Numbered from the stretch's first letter, positions 24,871 through 38,190 are shown. The stretch: DNA of 64,000 bases from Macrosoma leucophasiata (GCA_036365455.1 JAWQUS010000016.1:11369001-11433000), one strand, 5' to 3'. Notes: a model not told the origin generated them from the letters alone. Made by a program: numbers and translations.

Positions 24871-25620
24871 TCATATATACGACGGTGATAGATATTTATT
24901 GATAATTTATCAGTAAAAATATTTATTTTGAATATTAGTGGTAAAAGAAGTTGTAATATACTGTTTTAAGTGCGTTTCTATATTTGAGATTGTCTTTTTT
25001 TAATGAAATTATAAACAATAAATTCATCAGAGAAACAAGTTTATAGGCAAAAACAATGTAGAGAAAATGATCATCACTCTCATGCGATGAAAACAAAAGC
25101 ATGGGAGTTTTGTAAGAATAGATGTTAAAATTTGTTATCTTTAACTCACAAAAGAATTAGTGTACCAAAAACGGTTTATTATCTTTATTTTTACTTTTCA
25201 TTTTATTTTTTCAAATAGTTATAGAAAGGGGAAAACTATAATCTAAATAAAATCCTAAAAAATATAATCCCACCATATGGATATTATTGCTATCTGCACA
25301 CTCAATTCACGTTAGGTAACCCTCTATCGCTGTTTTTGAGTAAAAAGACTTCCTAGAAATTATTAAAACATTAAATCTTCTTTGAAATATTCAATTCATC
25401 AGCGACTTAAAAATATAAAACAAAAGGACATAATACTGCCTTGTTTGTTTTTGGTTTATCAATTGAAGTTGTTATCCCCGGCTTGACTCCTGTTGACAGT
25501 TTTATTTATCCCCGGGGAAGTAATTTATTTTCCAGGGATAAAAGTAGGTTATGTTTTAATCCGGAACGTGCTATCTGTCTTCAGTAGACTTCCTATCTTT
25601 ATTGCGTTCCATTAGTTAAA

Positions 25621-25666
25621 AGAAAAATAATATATTTTATTTTGTAATAAAATATATTATTTTTCT
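25621..25666. repeat. Perfect hairpin, 21-bp arms
   Basis: Arms 25621-25641 and 25646-25666 are exact complements with a 4-nt spacer and consist almost only of A and T. This is probably a small MITE remnant or a replication-slip product. Confidence 0.6.
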
Positions 25667-26476
25667 TCTAGCAGAGGTATTAAATAAAATTAATGAAAAA
25701 AGTTAACGTTTTGGCTTTTATAAATGTATCACTTTTTCTACTATCTACCAGGTACATAGTTTTCTTTTGTAAAAAATTCTACTATACGTGTACTATAAGA
25801 AAAAAAAAAACAAATATTCTATTCTATTCTACTATTTTAGCTGAAACAAAATAGCACCAACAAATAAATAGATTTATTTTGGTCACAAAAGTTATCATTT
25901 ATTATCACTAATAGTAGGCAGATAGGTACTAATTTTCATTATACAATAATTTAAAGCTAAATGTATTTTAATATTATTTATGGATTAGATTATAAAAATA
26001 AATATTTCAAGTTTGATGAACAATAAACGCAATCTGAAGCTATTGTAATGTGACGGTTCCAGTGCGGACGAAGGCAATGAAGCGTAGTTTGAGATAAGCG
26101 TCATTGAGATGAGTAGATCATTATGTTCGTGACTTTCCGCAGAAAGTAATTAAAAAAATATACATTTAAATTGCATTTTATTATGTAACGAATGTGGCCA
26201 TGGCGCACGGGCCACCGGCCGCGGCGGACTGGAGGAGAGTAGCCATACTAGCCATAGCGTTTATTACCGATGCAAAAATAAACATCTAGGCGACAGGTAT
26301 AAGCCCATTTGGGCTTGTACTTTGACAGAGGGGAAAGTCTGCATATGGCCACTAGCCTCCAGTGTTGCTCTGTGATTGTGGCAGACAAGCATGCAGTTCA
26401 GATCCTTCCAAATCGTGACCGAGTTTGACTGGGTATTACTCGCGTTATCTTCCTTATTCCCATATTCTTATGATTC

Positions 26477-26519
26477 ATGTTAAAATCTCTTGAAGTCTCT
26501 CTTCAAGAGATTTTAACAT
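26477..26519. repeat. Perfect hairpin, 19-bp arms
   Basis: Arms 26477-26495 and 26501-26519 ('atgttaaaatctcttgaag' and its complement) have a 5-nt loop. There is no coding context and no T-run beyond the hairpin. Confidence 0.6.
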
Positions 26520-28094
26520 ATTATAAGATAAGATATTGAGAATAATGTAAGTATAATTTTATTCCTAACATGCCTTAAACGCTACTCAATTTTTTGATTT
26601 TGATATCAAGATCTTACCACACTTATTTTTAGTATTTACTTAGATTACATCTCAAAACATTGGTGTCGATGACAACAATTCTTTTTTCAATACGTTGACA
26701 TTTAAAAACATATCTTTGCAAAAATCTCTTTGCTTTAGTGAATAAAGTTTCACTCATCTCTATTTTGATTTTTCCTACTTATAAATTAATAGATAGGTAC
26801 GTTATTTAGACCGTGTTTGTCTAGGTTTGTAGCCGGATTTCGAATACTACTATCATTGTAAATTAAGTATGTTATAGATTAACAGGCGCAGCAAAACAAA
26901 TAGATCACATATCTATTTTTTGTACTTTTTTACTATTCACATCGTGTTGCATTTGTTTGCACCTACAAAAAAGGCCGAAGCGACGCATGCTCAAAAAACC
27001 ACTTAGGAATGTCTGATTAAAATGCGTACCAATCAGAATGGCGGGGCAGGTCGTGGGACTGGATTAGTCTCGGCCACTCTTCGCTTCACACTCGCACTAA
27101 TCGAGTTCGAGCGTTCGGTTTTTTGGAGAATAACGTGACAGGTGGAGGTGCTTGCATTACGTAACTATCTTTTTGTTCGGCGCAACTTATTTTGGCTTTG
27201 TCCCACGCTACGATCTCACGAAGTTTCACCTTTAGATAACATTGGTATTGGAAACGAAAGCTGTAATAAACCTAGAAAACTCGGATCAATCAGATAGAAA
27301 CAATTAGATTGAATCAGATTGAAATTACATTACGAGCGATAAATTTTGTTTTTATATCATCAATGTTATTTTTAACAACTAGATTGTCGAGTTTGGTTTT
27401 TTAAAACGTTGAACAATGAAAATTATTTTATTAAATTTCATGAACGAGCAGTAGGAAATTGTACTTGATCTATTTAGCTGTCACAAAGTTAAGTAAGATG
27501 GAACTGCAATGATGAAAGGTACGTAAGAGTTCATTGAACCGAGGGAAACATCACATCCCTTCTTTATAATGACTAGAAACGTTCTTGATGTTTAATCAAA
27601 CTCTATGTCAATATAATTCTCTCACTTCATCGCATTTTTGTTTAAATTCAATATATAAATAAAATAAAATTTGATCATGTTATTATTTTTAATTAAACCT
27701 AAAAGTTCAGTCTTAGGAAATAATCGATTCCGTTTAATTTCAAATCAGTGCAATATTCGACAAAAGAAAGCTTCGATTATATACTATCTTTATAGATTAA
27801 CAGGCACAGCAAAACAAATAGTAGTAGTCCGTATTTGTCTGTATTCAGTGGATATGAAGCTTTGTCCGCCTTGAAAGCACGAGACAAACATTAAAAGAGA
27901 CATATCATTGAGGGAGAGAACTCAGCTGATGCTGTCAATATTGACTTAAAAATATTATCTTAGAGAAATGCATAGATTACTTTAATTAATTTTGGATGAT
28001 TACAGGTGGCGTAACTACATCTTTGCTACCTTAAGTAGCTCTATTACTGACTCTCTCTATATCGTAGTCGGGTAAGAAAGCGACAAAATATTTT

Positions 28095-28424
28095 CAGAAT
28101 AAAAAGCTCCTTCACTGGAGCTCTACCAGCAGTAGCTCCAGTGAAGGAGCTTTTTATTCTGCTGCTTAGCTCGCGGGCGTAGGCACCACCGCATTACCTA
28201 ATATACTTGCCGCTAAATGGTAGTGTTCAGCACTATCGTGTTCCGGGCAGGTGGTAATGTACGGCCCTATAATTTCCAGCACAGGGGCAAAAACCTTAGG
28301 CCTCAAAAGTGGTAACGCATCTGCATTTTCGACCTCTGGTCTATGCGTCTCCATAGGCCGCAGTCATCACTTAACATCAATGTGAACTGTATGCTTGTTT
28401 GCCACTTTCATTACATTAAAAAAA
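28095..28424 (+). repeat. Family A repeat with a duplicated inverted head
   Basis: The head of the repeat forms an exact inverted repeat with 28-bp arms (28095-28122 and 28134-28161, spacer 11 nt), based on 'agctccttcactggagct'. The rest (to 28424, A-run after 'gccactttcattacat') is a normal family A copy. The inverted head includes host-like flank ('agaataaaaa'), so it arose by local templated copying after or during insertion. Confidence 0.75.
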
Positions 28425-28429
28425 TCTAT

Positions 28430-31405
28430 ACCTAAATAACATCTTAGTAATTTCATGAGCCATTCACAGCGCTTACGTGTCTACATTCGCACCCATTCCA
28501 GTATCTCAAGGTACTTAGCTCAATGGAGTCGGTATAAAGGGGAAATAGAGCATCTCTGCATTAGAGTGCACCCCATTAAAACCACATGTGCTACACGTCA
28601 CACCACACGCTGCAATCGCTTCCCAAAAATATGTTTACTTATTTTAGAATCAAATTTAAAAGAGTGGGTTATACTCGTATTTTCGAAATAGAAATCGAGT
28701 AAAAATATTTGCATTGGTACTCTATTTTTGTGGTTCCGTATTCAATTGCCAATATCAAAATAGATTAATTGAGCTTTGATCAGTTGGACCATTCCATTGT
28801 AATAAAAAACTAGGGATATGAAAATGGGACCTGAAAGCGATACGTATGATATGTAAGATATCGAAATTTTGAACACCGGTAACTTAAATTTGCACACTTT
28901 TCTAGACTAGCGTCACCTTAATGCTAAGTTAGGACTTAACTTTAGGATTCCATCTCCAGTCAGCACCTAGATTCTGTTGCTAAGTTTTCGTCACCTGGTC
29001 GGTCATAAAACTTACGTATGGCCACCCAAATTGAATGATAGCTGTGAATGATAGATAGGGATGTGTCAATCTGATTTTAATCCAACACAATTTTTTTTTA
29101 TTGATTTAATCAACATTTTAAAGTTTACGCATTTTGAGCATAGTGACAAACTATGGGTAATTTTCAGTATTGAAAAGAAAGAATAAAATTAATTCGCGAG
29201 TGCACTCTCAGTTAATTTCTATAAGAATTGCATTTAAAACGTAGGTATAGTGCAGTTGTTTGTTTTACTTAAATATTAAATTTAAACTCCAATACGATGA
29301 ACCGAGAGAATTATATGGACAAACCAACCTAGAGTTTGATTAAAATCATCAAGAGCGGTTCGAGCCATTATAAAGGAGGGATGTGATGTTTCATTTGGTT
29401 CAATGAACCCTTTTGTGACCCAATTATGTCACAGTAAAAATCACATGCTTTATTGCGCGTGAAATGAGACTAGGTAAATAAGGTTTATTGATAGCAGACG
29501 CTTTCGTTTGACGTGTATCTCAAATATTACATATGTAATTAATTTTCACACTGAAATCAAACTTGGCATAAGTGTAGGTAGGCTACAAATGCGGTAGGTT
29601 AGGAGAGTTATTCCAATAATTCTAAAACAAACATAGGATTTGAGCAAATAAACGATCACAAGTTTGAGATGCGGCGCCGGTGATCATTTATTTGTCCGTG
29701 GTTCCGTACGCTCTGACTTGTTTGTGTGCCGTACCATAATATTTATACTACGGAATAAACTCGACGATTTATATACACTCTAACTCCTTTTGAAGGTGTC
29801 ATTAGGTTAAATCCCCTTCAGTTTGAGACGCCTTGTATTTTCGTCTTGTCTGTGTTTAATCCGCGCTCAGAGAAAAAAAAACATTTATTTTAATTTACAT
29901 TTTATTTGACTTCACGATCTTAGTTAAAATGTAGCGTGACGTATTAAATATTGATCTTTAGGTTCCTACATGATATTATGTTCATGTTAATAAATAATAG
30001 CTTTCACTTGTGAACCTAATGCATATTATGTGTGAATGAATACTAACCTAAGAGCAAAGTTTTCTATTTCAGATAAGATCCATAAAAAAATCACTTTATA
30101 AGTCAAAGAATGTTAAACTAGACTATATTTGTTATTTTCCTCTCACGATTTGTTATTTCCTCATCTAATAAAACAACATTCTTGTATTATGTCAAATCGT
30201 AATATTCTACATAATATCCATTGGCGTCGCCCATTCCATTAATTTTAAAAACTATTAGGTATGAGTTAATATTATTACTATGTAGGTATTTCTCTATTTT
30301 AATAATGAAATATGAAGAAACGTTAAAAAAATTAATATACAAATCTATTAATTATTACACTTTGCAAACGTTAATAATGAAATAGTAAAGCTCAGTATTA
30401 CAGAGCTCACTTAATTTTGACGTTGAATTTGTGAACAGGCCGTAACAACTCCAAAGTTTATAACCTATAAAATCTGCTATATTTAGAATACAAATAGGGG
30501 AAAATTGCCTCAGCGGACATGAAAGAAGATTAATAAAATGCATGTATTTGAAGCGTTCCTACGAGACGCATCTGCTTCTAATAAACTGCTAAAATAAAAA
30601 GTTCTGAATAAAAAAGTTGTCGCCGTTTATTATCATTATAAACACTAGTTAATTTTAAAAATTCAACGAGCATCGTTTTTGTTTTTAAAAATATTCCTTA
30701 ATCCTATCAATATTTTAAATAAAAGTGAATAATTTTGTTTCAAAATTATAATAACACATAATTACGGTCCTTTAAACATATAAATAATTTCATACATTAC
30801 ATTAAAAAACATGATTTTATGAATGCATAAAATTTGCACTGATTATAAGGGTTATTCGTCAACTCGACACGGACGACCGGACACACGTATGTCCAGTTGG
30901 TTAAACTTGAAATTGTAATGACTTGTTATTTCGTCGTCTGGACATGATTATAATGTATTATTTTAAATGGATAGAATTTCAGTATGGAGAAAAAGTGTGA
31001 AATTACTTTTAGTAAAATTATTTAATGCCACTGCATTGTGAATTGTTCACATTTTAATGCATGGGTAATTTTAATGTTAATTTAAAACATACATATATAC
31101 AAAGTAGATACCTGGATAATTTTATATATGTAACTAGATAAAATAAACAAATTATGTTACACAAATTTTATCTTCTGCATGTCTTCAGTTTAAGTAATTA
31201 AACAATGGCTTTTGTCTGGAACCAAAAGAAAGTGTTTTTTTTTTAGTCTAAAACATTTGTCATGTTCCATAATCGATTTAGAATTATACAGGTAACCTTT
31301 TTTATTTAATAAAAAAAAAATATAAACTCATTTAAGTACATAAATTTCCAAGATTTTCATAAAAACAGATTGCATGAAAAGTGCACAGCGCGTCGTGTGT
31401 GCGCA
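28430..31405. other. 3 kb without a recognised gene
   Basis: AT-rich sequence. Frames such as 28455-28691 (plus) and 30355-30543 (minus) lack motifs. No repeat family was recognised. Confidence 0.35.
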
Positions 31406-31410
31406 AACTA

Positions 31411-31655
31411 CTAGATACTTGCCGCTAAATGGTAGTGTTCAGCACTATCGTGTTCCGGTCAGGTGGTAATGTAAGGCCCTGTAATTTCCGGCACGGAGGC
31501 ATAACACCTTAGGCCTCAGGCACTCCTGTGGTAACGCATGTGCATTTTGACCTTGGTCTTTGTGAGGGTGTCTATAGGCTGCCGTCATCACTTAAAAATC
31601 AATGTGAACTGAATGCTTATTTGCCACTTCCAATACATTAAAAAAAACAAGCGAG
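31411..31655 (+). repeat. Family A repeat, 5' truncated
   Basis: It starts inside the family at 'gatacttgccgctaaatggt' and reaches the A-run after 'tttgccacttccaatacatt'. A cut at the head end with an intact tail is what incomplete reverse transcription from the A-tail would give. Confidence 0.8.
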
Positions 31656-31659
31656 CAGA

Positions 31660-32518
31660 AACTTATCTTACACAGAACTATATTCTTGGTCATCAAATCA
31701 AGTCTCAAGACGTCAAAACGTTTTGATAATACCTACGACAGGTATTCACAATCTGATCTGATAAGATAAATAATGAGAAGATAACCAAGTACCTCACTGA
31801 ACTTGATAGTCCGAACTCCGACTGAAGGACCCGCCATGTAAAGCATTAACCCCTGAACCTTACACAGAAAATATTCTGAGTGAGAAATATAGCTAAGGAC
31901 ATAATTCATAAAATACTTACGAACATGAATAAAACATGTGTCACCATTATACGAAAAGTAGCGTTACTTTTATAAATATATGTTTATTTTCAATACATGT
32001 TAAAGCAGCAAATATAACGATGAGAGGGTAAATTTTCCACGATTGTGGGTAGGTGAAATATTAACGATGCTCTCGGGCCCATCGCTCGGAATCTTAACGG
32101 CCGATAAAAGATTTAACAGGTTCAGCAAAGACATCAAAACGAACCAACCGCTCATCAATTTAGGTTAAGAGATTTGCCGTTATGAGCACCTCTAGTAAAA
32201 TAAAACCATTAGTAATTTAATACAAAATTTTAGGGCGCCACGTTTCGCCTGTTCATTATGATCCAAATTAAATCGGATATTTGAGTTACGTAATATTGTT
32301 AGAACGAAATTTGCGAGCGTAGTTATATATTCATTGTACTTGTATTTTAAATTTGTGATGAAATGTTTTTGCTTGGAATTTTATTATGTGAATTATTCAG
32401 TGGCTTGGATCGGGATAACTACACATGCACAGAACAGAAAATTATATTCTGTGGTTACAAGAAATCGAGCGCGCAGGCATCGACATATTATTTTATCTGT
32501 AGGTACTTTGATTTTGAA
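31660..32518. other. No gene recognised
   Basis: AT-rich sequence. The 65-codon plus frame at 32334-32531 has no recognisable content. Confidence 0.35.
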
Positions 32519-32837
32519 ACTACCTCAATAGTCTAGTAGTAGTAGTAGTAGCAGGGAACTAGCTACTGCTACGCTGGGGTCTTGGGTTCAATTCTCAGAT
32601 CTGAGGCCACAGTACCAGCCTCGGAGTTTGTTAATGTTCCCGGAGACGTCAATAGCTTGCCACTTGTTCATGGGACAAAAAGTAAGCAACGAATCGTGAG
32701 TGTTTGATATATTAGGTTGGGGAAAAAGTTTCTTCGCATTTTTTAAGAAACTCGTAATTCAAAACATTTTTTAATATAGTTTATTTAAATTTAACTAAAG
32801 TATGTATGTACCATTTTGTTCGATAACCTTTTGCCGT

Positions 32838-33843
32838 CTATCTAGGTAGGGACATGATCCCATTGCTATAAAAATTTTGGGACTTCTCATCAAAATACCG
32901 CGACAATTGGATTTGGCAGTCCTCTCGTGATGTTAACCTAACATTGCATAAAGAATTCTGAAGAGACCGAAACAGGTGGAAATCTGAAGGTGCAAGGTCA
33001 GGGCTATACGGCGGATGCATTAACACCTCCCAGCCAAACTCTCTTAATTTTTGCTGAGTGGCTAGACGCTAGACCTCACACATCTATAGATGTGTGAGGT
33101 CTAGCGTTATCATGATGAAACACCACACCCCTTCTGTTGATCAATTCCGGCCGCTTTCTCTCAACTTCTTGCTTTAATCTCATCCGTTGTTCGCAGTAGA
33201 GTTCTGAATTGAAAGTCCTGCCTGGTGGTAATAGCTCATAATGAATAATGTCCTTCCAATCCCACCACACACACAACATCACCTTATTGCGAGTTAACCC
33301 GGGTTTTGCCACAGTCTGTGAAGCCTGGCCGGCCTTTGACAACGACCTTTTTCGCACGTTCTTGTCGTACGTGATCCACTTTTCATCACCAGTTATCAGC
33401 TTCTTCAAAAATGATTCGATTTCATTACGTCGTAATAAAGAATCACAAATGAGTACACGGTTCATTAGGTTTCTTTCAGTGAGCTCGTGAGGTACCCAAA
33501 TATCGAGCTTTTTTTTGAACACAGCTTTTTTCAAATGCGCCAAAACTGTTTTGTGATCAATTCTCAGTTCTTCAGCTACGTCGTAACTACTGATATGTTG
33601 ATCTTGCTCCACTTTTTCAAAAATGGCATCCATTTTATCCGTAATAGTGCGACCAGAGCGAGGTGCATCTTTGACATCAAAATTTCCGGATTGAAAACGC
33701 TTAAACCAAATTTGTGCTACTCTCACAGACACTGCACTAGGTCCATAAACATCGCAAATTTTTTTCGCGGCTTGCGTTGCATTTTTACCTTTTTTGTAGT
33801 AAAATTTTAAAATGTATCGAATTTCTTCATTAGATTCACTCAT
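32838..33843 (-). pseudogene. mariner transposase, copy 2, broken by a palindrome
   Basis: Reading from the ATG at 33843 down, 255 codons are open. The protein starts MSESNEEIRYILKFYYKKGK, then has a helix-turn-helix region, WVPHEL, GDEKWITYD (first catalytic Asp) and HHDNARPH (second Asp), and then stops. The stop comes from the inverted-repeat insert at 33066-33107. The C-terminal part with MHPPYSPDLAPSDFHLF (third Asp) is in another frame at 32838-33026. It is the only copy with a proper start codon. Full-length mariner transposases are about 345 residues, which the two parts together approach. The plus-strand frames opposite are shadows. Confidence 0.92.
33066..33107. repeat. Perfect 42-bp palindrome inside the transposase
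   Basis: 33066-33086 and 33087-33107 are exact complements with no spacer. Compared with the same place in copy 3 (43640-43670), one arm is original and the other is an inverted duplicate, so this is a templated insertion. It introduces the in-frame TGA that ends the first frame. Confidence 0.85.
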
Positions 33844-34323
33844 CTTGACAGTACGAAAAACAAATGAAAATCACACATTTGCCTAATTTGAATTTGGAAT
33901 TATGTTCTTTAAAATTTTAACTTTCAATGATACCAAAACCAGCTCGATACAAGTACTACAGCCAAAGAGATTTTATTACAAGTTCATACATACTATAATG
34001 CGAAAAGATTTTTTCCCCAACCTATTACATATATGCTTGAATGTATACATCTATCTCTACCTACCCCTTCAGGGATTAAAGGCGTGAAGTGACGTTTTAC
34101 TTTAATTCTTATTAATCCCTCCAGACACGAGAAAAATATAACAATTGAAATTCAATTGTGTCTGGGCGCCGATGGCCTTACGATCCTTGAAAGATTAAAG
34201 AAGAGTTGAGCCCGTGAGTGCCAGACTTTCGTCATTGTATAAAAACTACGACTTTTCTGCGCAATATGCCTGCCACGCTTATTCGTCTTCAATTGAAATT
34301 TAAAATTCAGATCAGATTTTACA

Positions 34324-34590
34324 TTTTTTTTTTGTAATGGAAGTGATAAACAAGCATGCAGTTCACATTGATGTTAAGTGATGACTACAGCCTATAGACA
34401 CTTACACAAAGACCAAGGTCAAAATACAGATGCGTTGCCACTCCTGAGGTCTAAGGTGTTATGCTTCTAAATTACAGGGCCGTACATTACCACCTGACCG
34501 GAACACGATAGAGCTGAAAACTAGCATTTAGCGGCAAGTATGTTAGGTAATGCGGTGGTGCCTACGCCCTCGAGCTCAGCAACTGGAACT
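34324..34590 (-). repeat. Family A repeat, full-length copy
   Basis: A T-run plus 'gtaatggaagtgataaacaa' (tail) leads to 'gcctacgccctcgagctc' and a worn head near 34590. Moderately diverged. Confidence 0.75.
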
Positions 34591-34599
34591 CAGCCTCCA

Positions 34600-37190
34600 G
34601 TAACTAACTACAGAAAATCAAGCCACGAATTGTATATTCTTTTTACGTAACACAGCTTTATTTCACCCTTTTAAAATAAAATATAGACTGAAAGCGAAAC
34701 ATGTAAATTTTATCGTATCTGGGCACACGGCCGCCCGCCGGGATCGGCTCAGATTTTTTTTCTTGCCAAGGTAAAGGAAGAAACTTGGCTCGTATTTCCA
34801 CTAAAAGTTCCTCTATTGCAATGTTCGTCGAAAATACTTTTGTGACTTACGGAGCGAGTTATAACAGAATGGCGTATTGTGGGCTCCAGAACTAGGAAAC
34901 CATTCCTATCGTTGTTCAAACATACCGCGCCGTTTTGTCACAAAGTTTTGCAAATATTTAATTATGCCTCTAATTTCTATTTCTATTCAAATGTTACAAC
35001 GGACTGATGTCCGGTTGCATGAGCATAACACAAAAAAAATTGTTAGCAACTACTAATGGTCGTTTTGTCATTATATTATACGGATACCACAGAGTACAGA
35101 TATATCTAAATAAAAAATAAAAATCTAAATAAAAAATATGCATGTATTCTGAATCCAAATTATTTGTAATAAGTTTGTGGTATGGTAATCACATTTCACA
35201 CATATTGTTCTTAAAATAAATGTTGATGTGTAAGATATATAGAATCGTTCCGATTTCCAAAAACTGTAATTTTTTGGAATTGATAAACTAAAGTCCACTT
35301 TAATGAAGTACACAAGTCCACATAACAGTACCTCCATTCTCCAGTAAGAAACAGTAGAGAAAAAACAGCACAAAAGACACGCAAAGCTGTAATTTTAAAG
35401 GCAATATAAATGAATGTCAAAATATTTGAAGCCCGAACGAATAAAAAATCGAGGGCCTAAGACAATGCTATAATGAAATCTTTTATAACAACTTCGCAAG
35501 ATAATCTTACAAAACCTTAAACCTAATTAAATACGAGATAGCTTTGCTGAAAAAATCTTTTTTGTTTAAATATGACTTCGTTAGAAATAAAATAACGTTA
35601 ATAAGCAGACCCGTTCCCTTCTAACAATGTCTCGAGACAGTTATTTAAGGCGTACATTTTTTTACGTTTTAGCTCTCTGGTAAAAATGAAAGGGCAAGAA
35701 CGACGATAACACTTTCCGTAGATTCCGTAGAATTATTATCAGACGCATTTCTCCATTGGTTGTGTAACATATTGTAGATAATGTAGATTTATGATTAATC
35801 ATATTTTCTTTCGACATATATACCTATATCTACGTACTCGACTCTTTATTATTTGAAATAGCTCATTATTTCGTAAAGAACATCTCTACACTGTATTCAT
35901 GCTTACATATATACACTTTACAACTTTACGTAGATACAATTAAAATTTAATACGAGGAATCGATCTAATCGATGAATAGTAACACAATATTAGTTGAACC
36001 TGTTGTGCATACCTAGTTTATTTAACGCTGTACCTACTACGTTATTTCTGTTGAGAACATGCATCTTATATTCATTAAGCAGGTAATGTATTTTTAACAA
36101 AAAGGGCCAATTTTGTAAAAGGTTTCCAGTTTTCAGCGACCTCATTACGATTAAATTTAAAATACTTATACATGGTAACAATGCGATCGAACTTGCGGAA
36201 CTCCAAAAATACAATTTCACGCTTTGCTTACAAATTGTTTCGCGTGATCGCACTTCTGTGATTAGAAGGCTGTGAGAGCCAATCGTTTTAAAATTGCACC
36301 ATCGACGTTCGAACTTCGACGTGAGGTTGATGCTGAGGCCAAAAATAGTGGTTCACATATTTAAAAGTTTATTTATGAACAATTCCCATTTTCGACAACC
36401 TAAATGCAGCATTTTTGGACACGAATTCGCACGGTTCCCAGCGAAGCCGCAGGGCACTTCCTGCACCAGTAATAAATAAGTTTCCGAACCTACCGCCGGC
36501 TACTGGATGAATGTTTTCGATTTAAAAAAAAATATACGGTAGCCTGCTCGTTTCGTGATATAATAGAAAGTCACTCCGAATTATGTCCGAAAATAATATT
36601 TTCATACTTTTAAAAGGTACCTAAGAGATACGCAAACTTAAAAAAATAGAGCGCAGTAATGAAATTCGCAAAGCTTAAACCTTATGAATGATGCCAGAGC
36701 CGTTCTCCGCGTAGATCGTGGGTAGTGGTTTGCCTTTCACTCTGAACAGTATTATTAAAGCGCTTAAAGGCCTATTTACACAGCGGTGAAAAACGGTAAA
36801 GCATAAAATAACAAAATGTAAACGGGTGAATTACAAATTCCATCATGCTCTACCAGAGATAAATCACACCACACCACACTAACCTTATTCAGTTCATCAT
36901 TTAAGGCCTTCTTTTTTGAAGTGATTACTAAGGAAGACTAAGACTGACCTATCTTGATCAAATACCTAGGTAGTGTACTATCTGAAGATGTAGATTCATT
37001 TCGTGCAAGCACGAAAAGCACTCCTCCCAGAAGAGGCACGAGAAAGATAGAAAGAAAATATGTTTTATTTCGAGTAAGTCCTTACAGACACTCACGAAAG
37101 GTCATTAGAAGTTACCCACGGTGAATAACTATCGCATAAAGTGAAAGTAAAACACTAAAATTAGTTATTAGGTAATAAAAATAAGTAAAT
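34600..37190. other. 2.6 kb without a recognised gene
   Basis: AT-rich sequence. Frames at 35125-35420 and 35990-36253 (minus) and 36294-36479 (plus) lack motifs and splice context. A 40-bp scrap of the family A head lies at 37200-37240. Confidence 0.35.
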
Positions 37191-37838
37191 TATCATTTTA
37201 CTGGTGGTGGTAGAGTTCCAGTGTCTACTGGTGGTAGAGATTAAATTAGATTTAGATTAAAGGATATTCAATCGCATGTTATAATATTAATCGGATTTCT
37301 TCACTGTGCATGGTCTAACAAGAATTTAGCGGCCTTTGTATATCACACATAACATACATCACTCAATAAATCTTTGGCTTTTGTTCAAAATCTCGACGCG
37401 TCGGCACATTATTATCAGATCATATTACACATAAACCGTATGCTTTAGCAAACAGATTGATCATAATAACATACCGTTTGTTTATTTTAAATATTTACTT
37501 ATGTAGTTCATCAATAAATATTGTTTTCACTAACTTCATAATTAATGAGTTTCATATTAATATACTAATGTTACTGAAGCGAGCAAATATTATTACGAAT
37601 GATTACAATTAATTAAATCCGAATCGGAGATAAATCTACCATTAAATTTGAGCTCATGATATGTGTTATTTAATACAGCAGAGTGAGAATGGCAACAGTA
37701 GTTGCATGGGTGCTGATGGTAAAAACAGCTGCCAGCTGGTAGCGGTAATCAGCGTTCTATTAAATACTAGCTTATATGCTTACAGTGCTCGCTTAAATGC
37801 CGAAATATAATACCTTTTTATTACCCTAGTTAGACGGA

Positions 37839-38084
37839 TAGTTACATATGAATTAACTTTTGTGATTCGTATCCTTACTCGTTCAGATTATGAAGTTATA
37901 GATATACGAAAACTTCATTTTTGATATAGTTTGTTTAAGGCTTAAACAAACTATATCTAAAATGAATTGTTTTAAAATGTACTTTTTGTTATTAAAAGAA
38001 AACTTTTTTATTTTTGTATATCTATTACTTCATAATCTGAACGAGTAAGGATACGAATCACAAAAGTTAATTCATATGTAACTA
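37839..38084. repeat. Fold-back MITE with nested hairpin
   Basis: The outer arms of about 69 bp (37839-37907 and about 38016-38084) share 'gttacatatgaattaac', 'tactcgttcagattatgaag' and the bases between, with one or two mismatches. Inside, 'gatatagtttgtttaag' faces 'cttaaacaaactatatc' at about 37923-37958. There is no coding capacity. No target duplication longer than TA is evident. Confidence 0.8.
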
Positions 38085-38190
38085 ATCTAATCAAAAATAA
38101 TATTTTAAATAGAGAGAACAACAAAAAATCCTGTTTTAACGACTCCATTTTTTTCTTTATAGTGAAGAAGTACCTAATTAAAAGAAATAG

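Larger units (their letters stand above)
24871..28094. other. 3.2 kb without a recognised gene
   Basis: It includes two perfect hairpins listed separately (25621 and 26477), a GC-rich patch near 26190-26350, and a 28-bp direct repeat ('tagattaacaggc.cagcaa') near 26876 and 27796. No coding unit could be supported. Confidence 0.35.
32713..34024 (-). mobile_element. mariner element, copy 2 (nearly complete, inactive)
   Basis: The body runs 32715-34022 (1308 bp) between TA dinucleotides at 32713-32714 and 34023-34024. Its ends are 'ggttggggaaaaag' and the complement 'ttttttccccaacc'. It is the fullest mariner of the three in this window and carries the transposase on the minus strand. A 42-bp palindrome breaks the gene. 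Confidence 0.94.
32519..34099 (+). mobile_element. tRNA-SINE split by a mariner element
   Basis: The head with (tag)n, an A-box-like region and a B-box-like 'gggttcaattctc' lies at 32519-32714. The tail ('tatgcttgaatgtatac', 'accccttcagggattaaagg') resumes at 34025-34099. Between them sits mariner copy 2 with its TA duplication. The order of events is therefore SINE first, mariner second. Confidence 0.8.
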
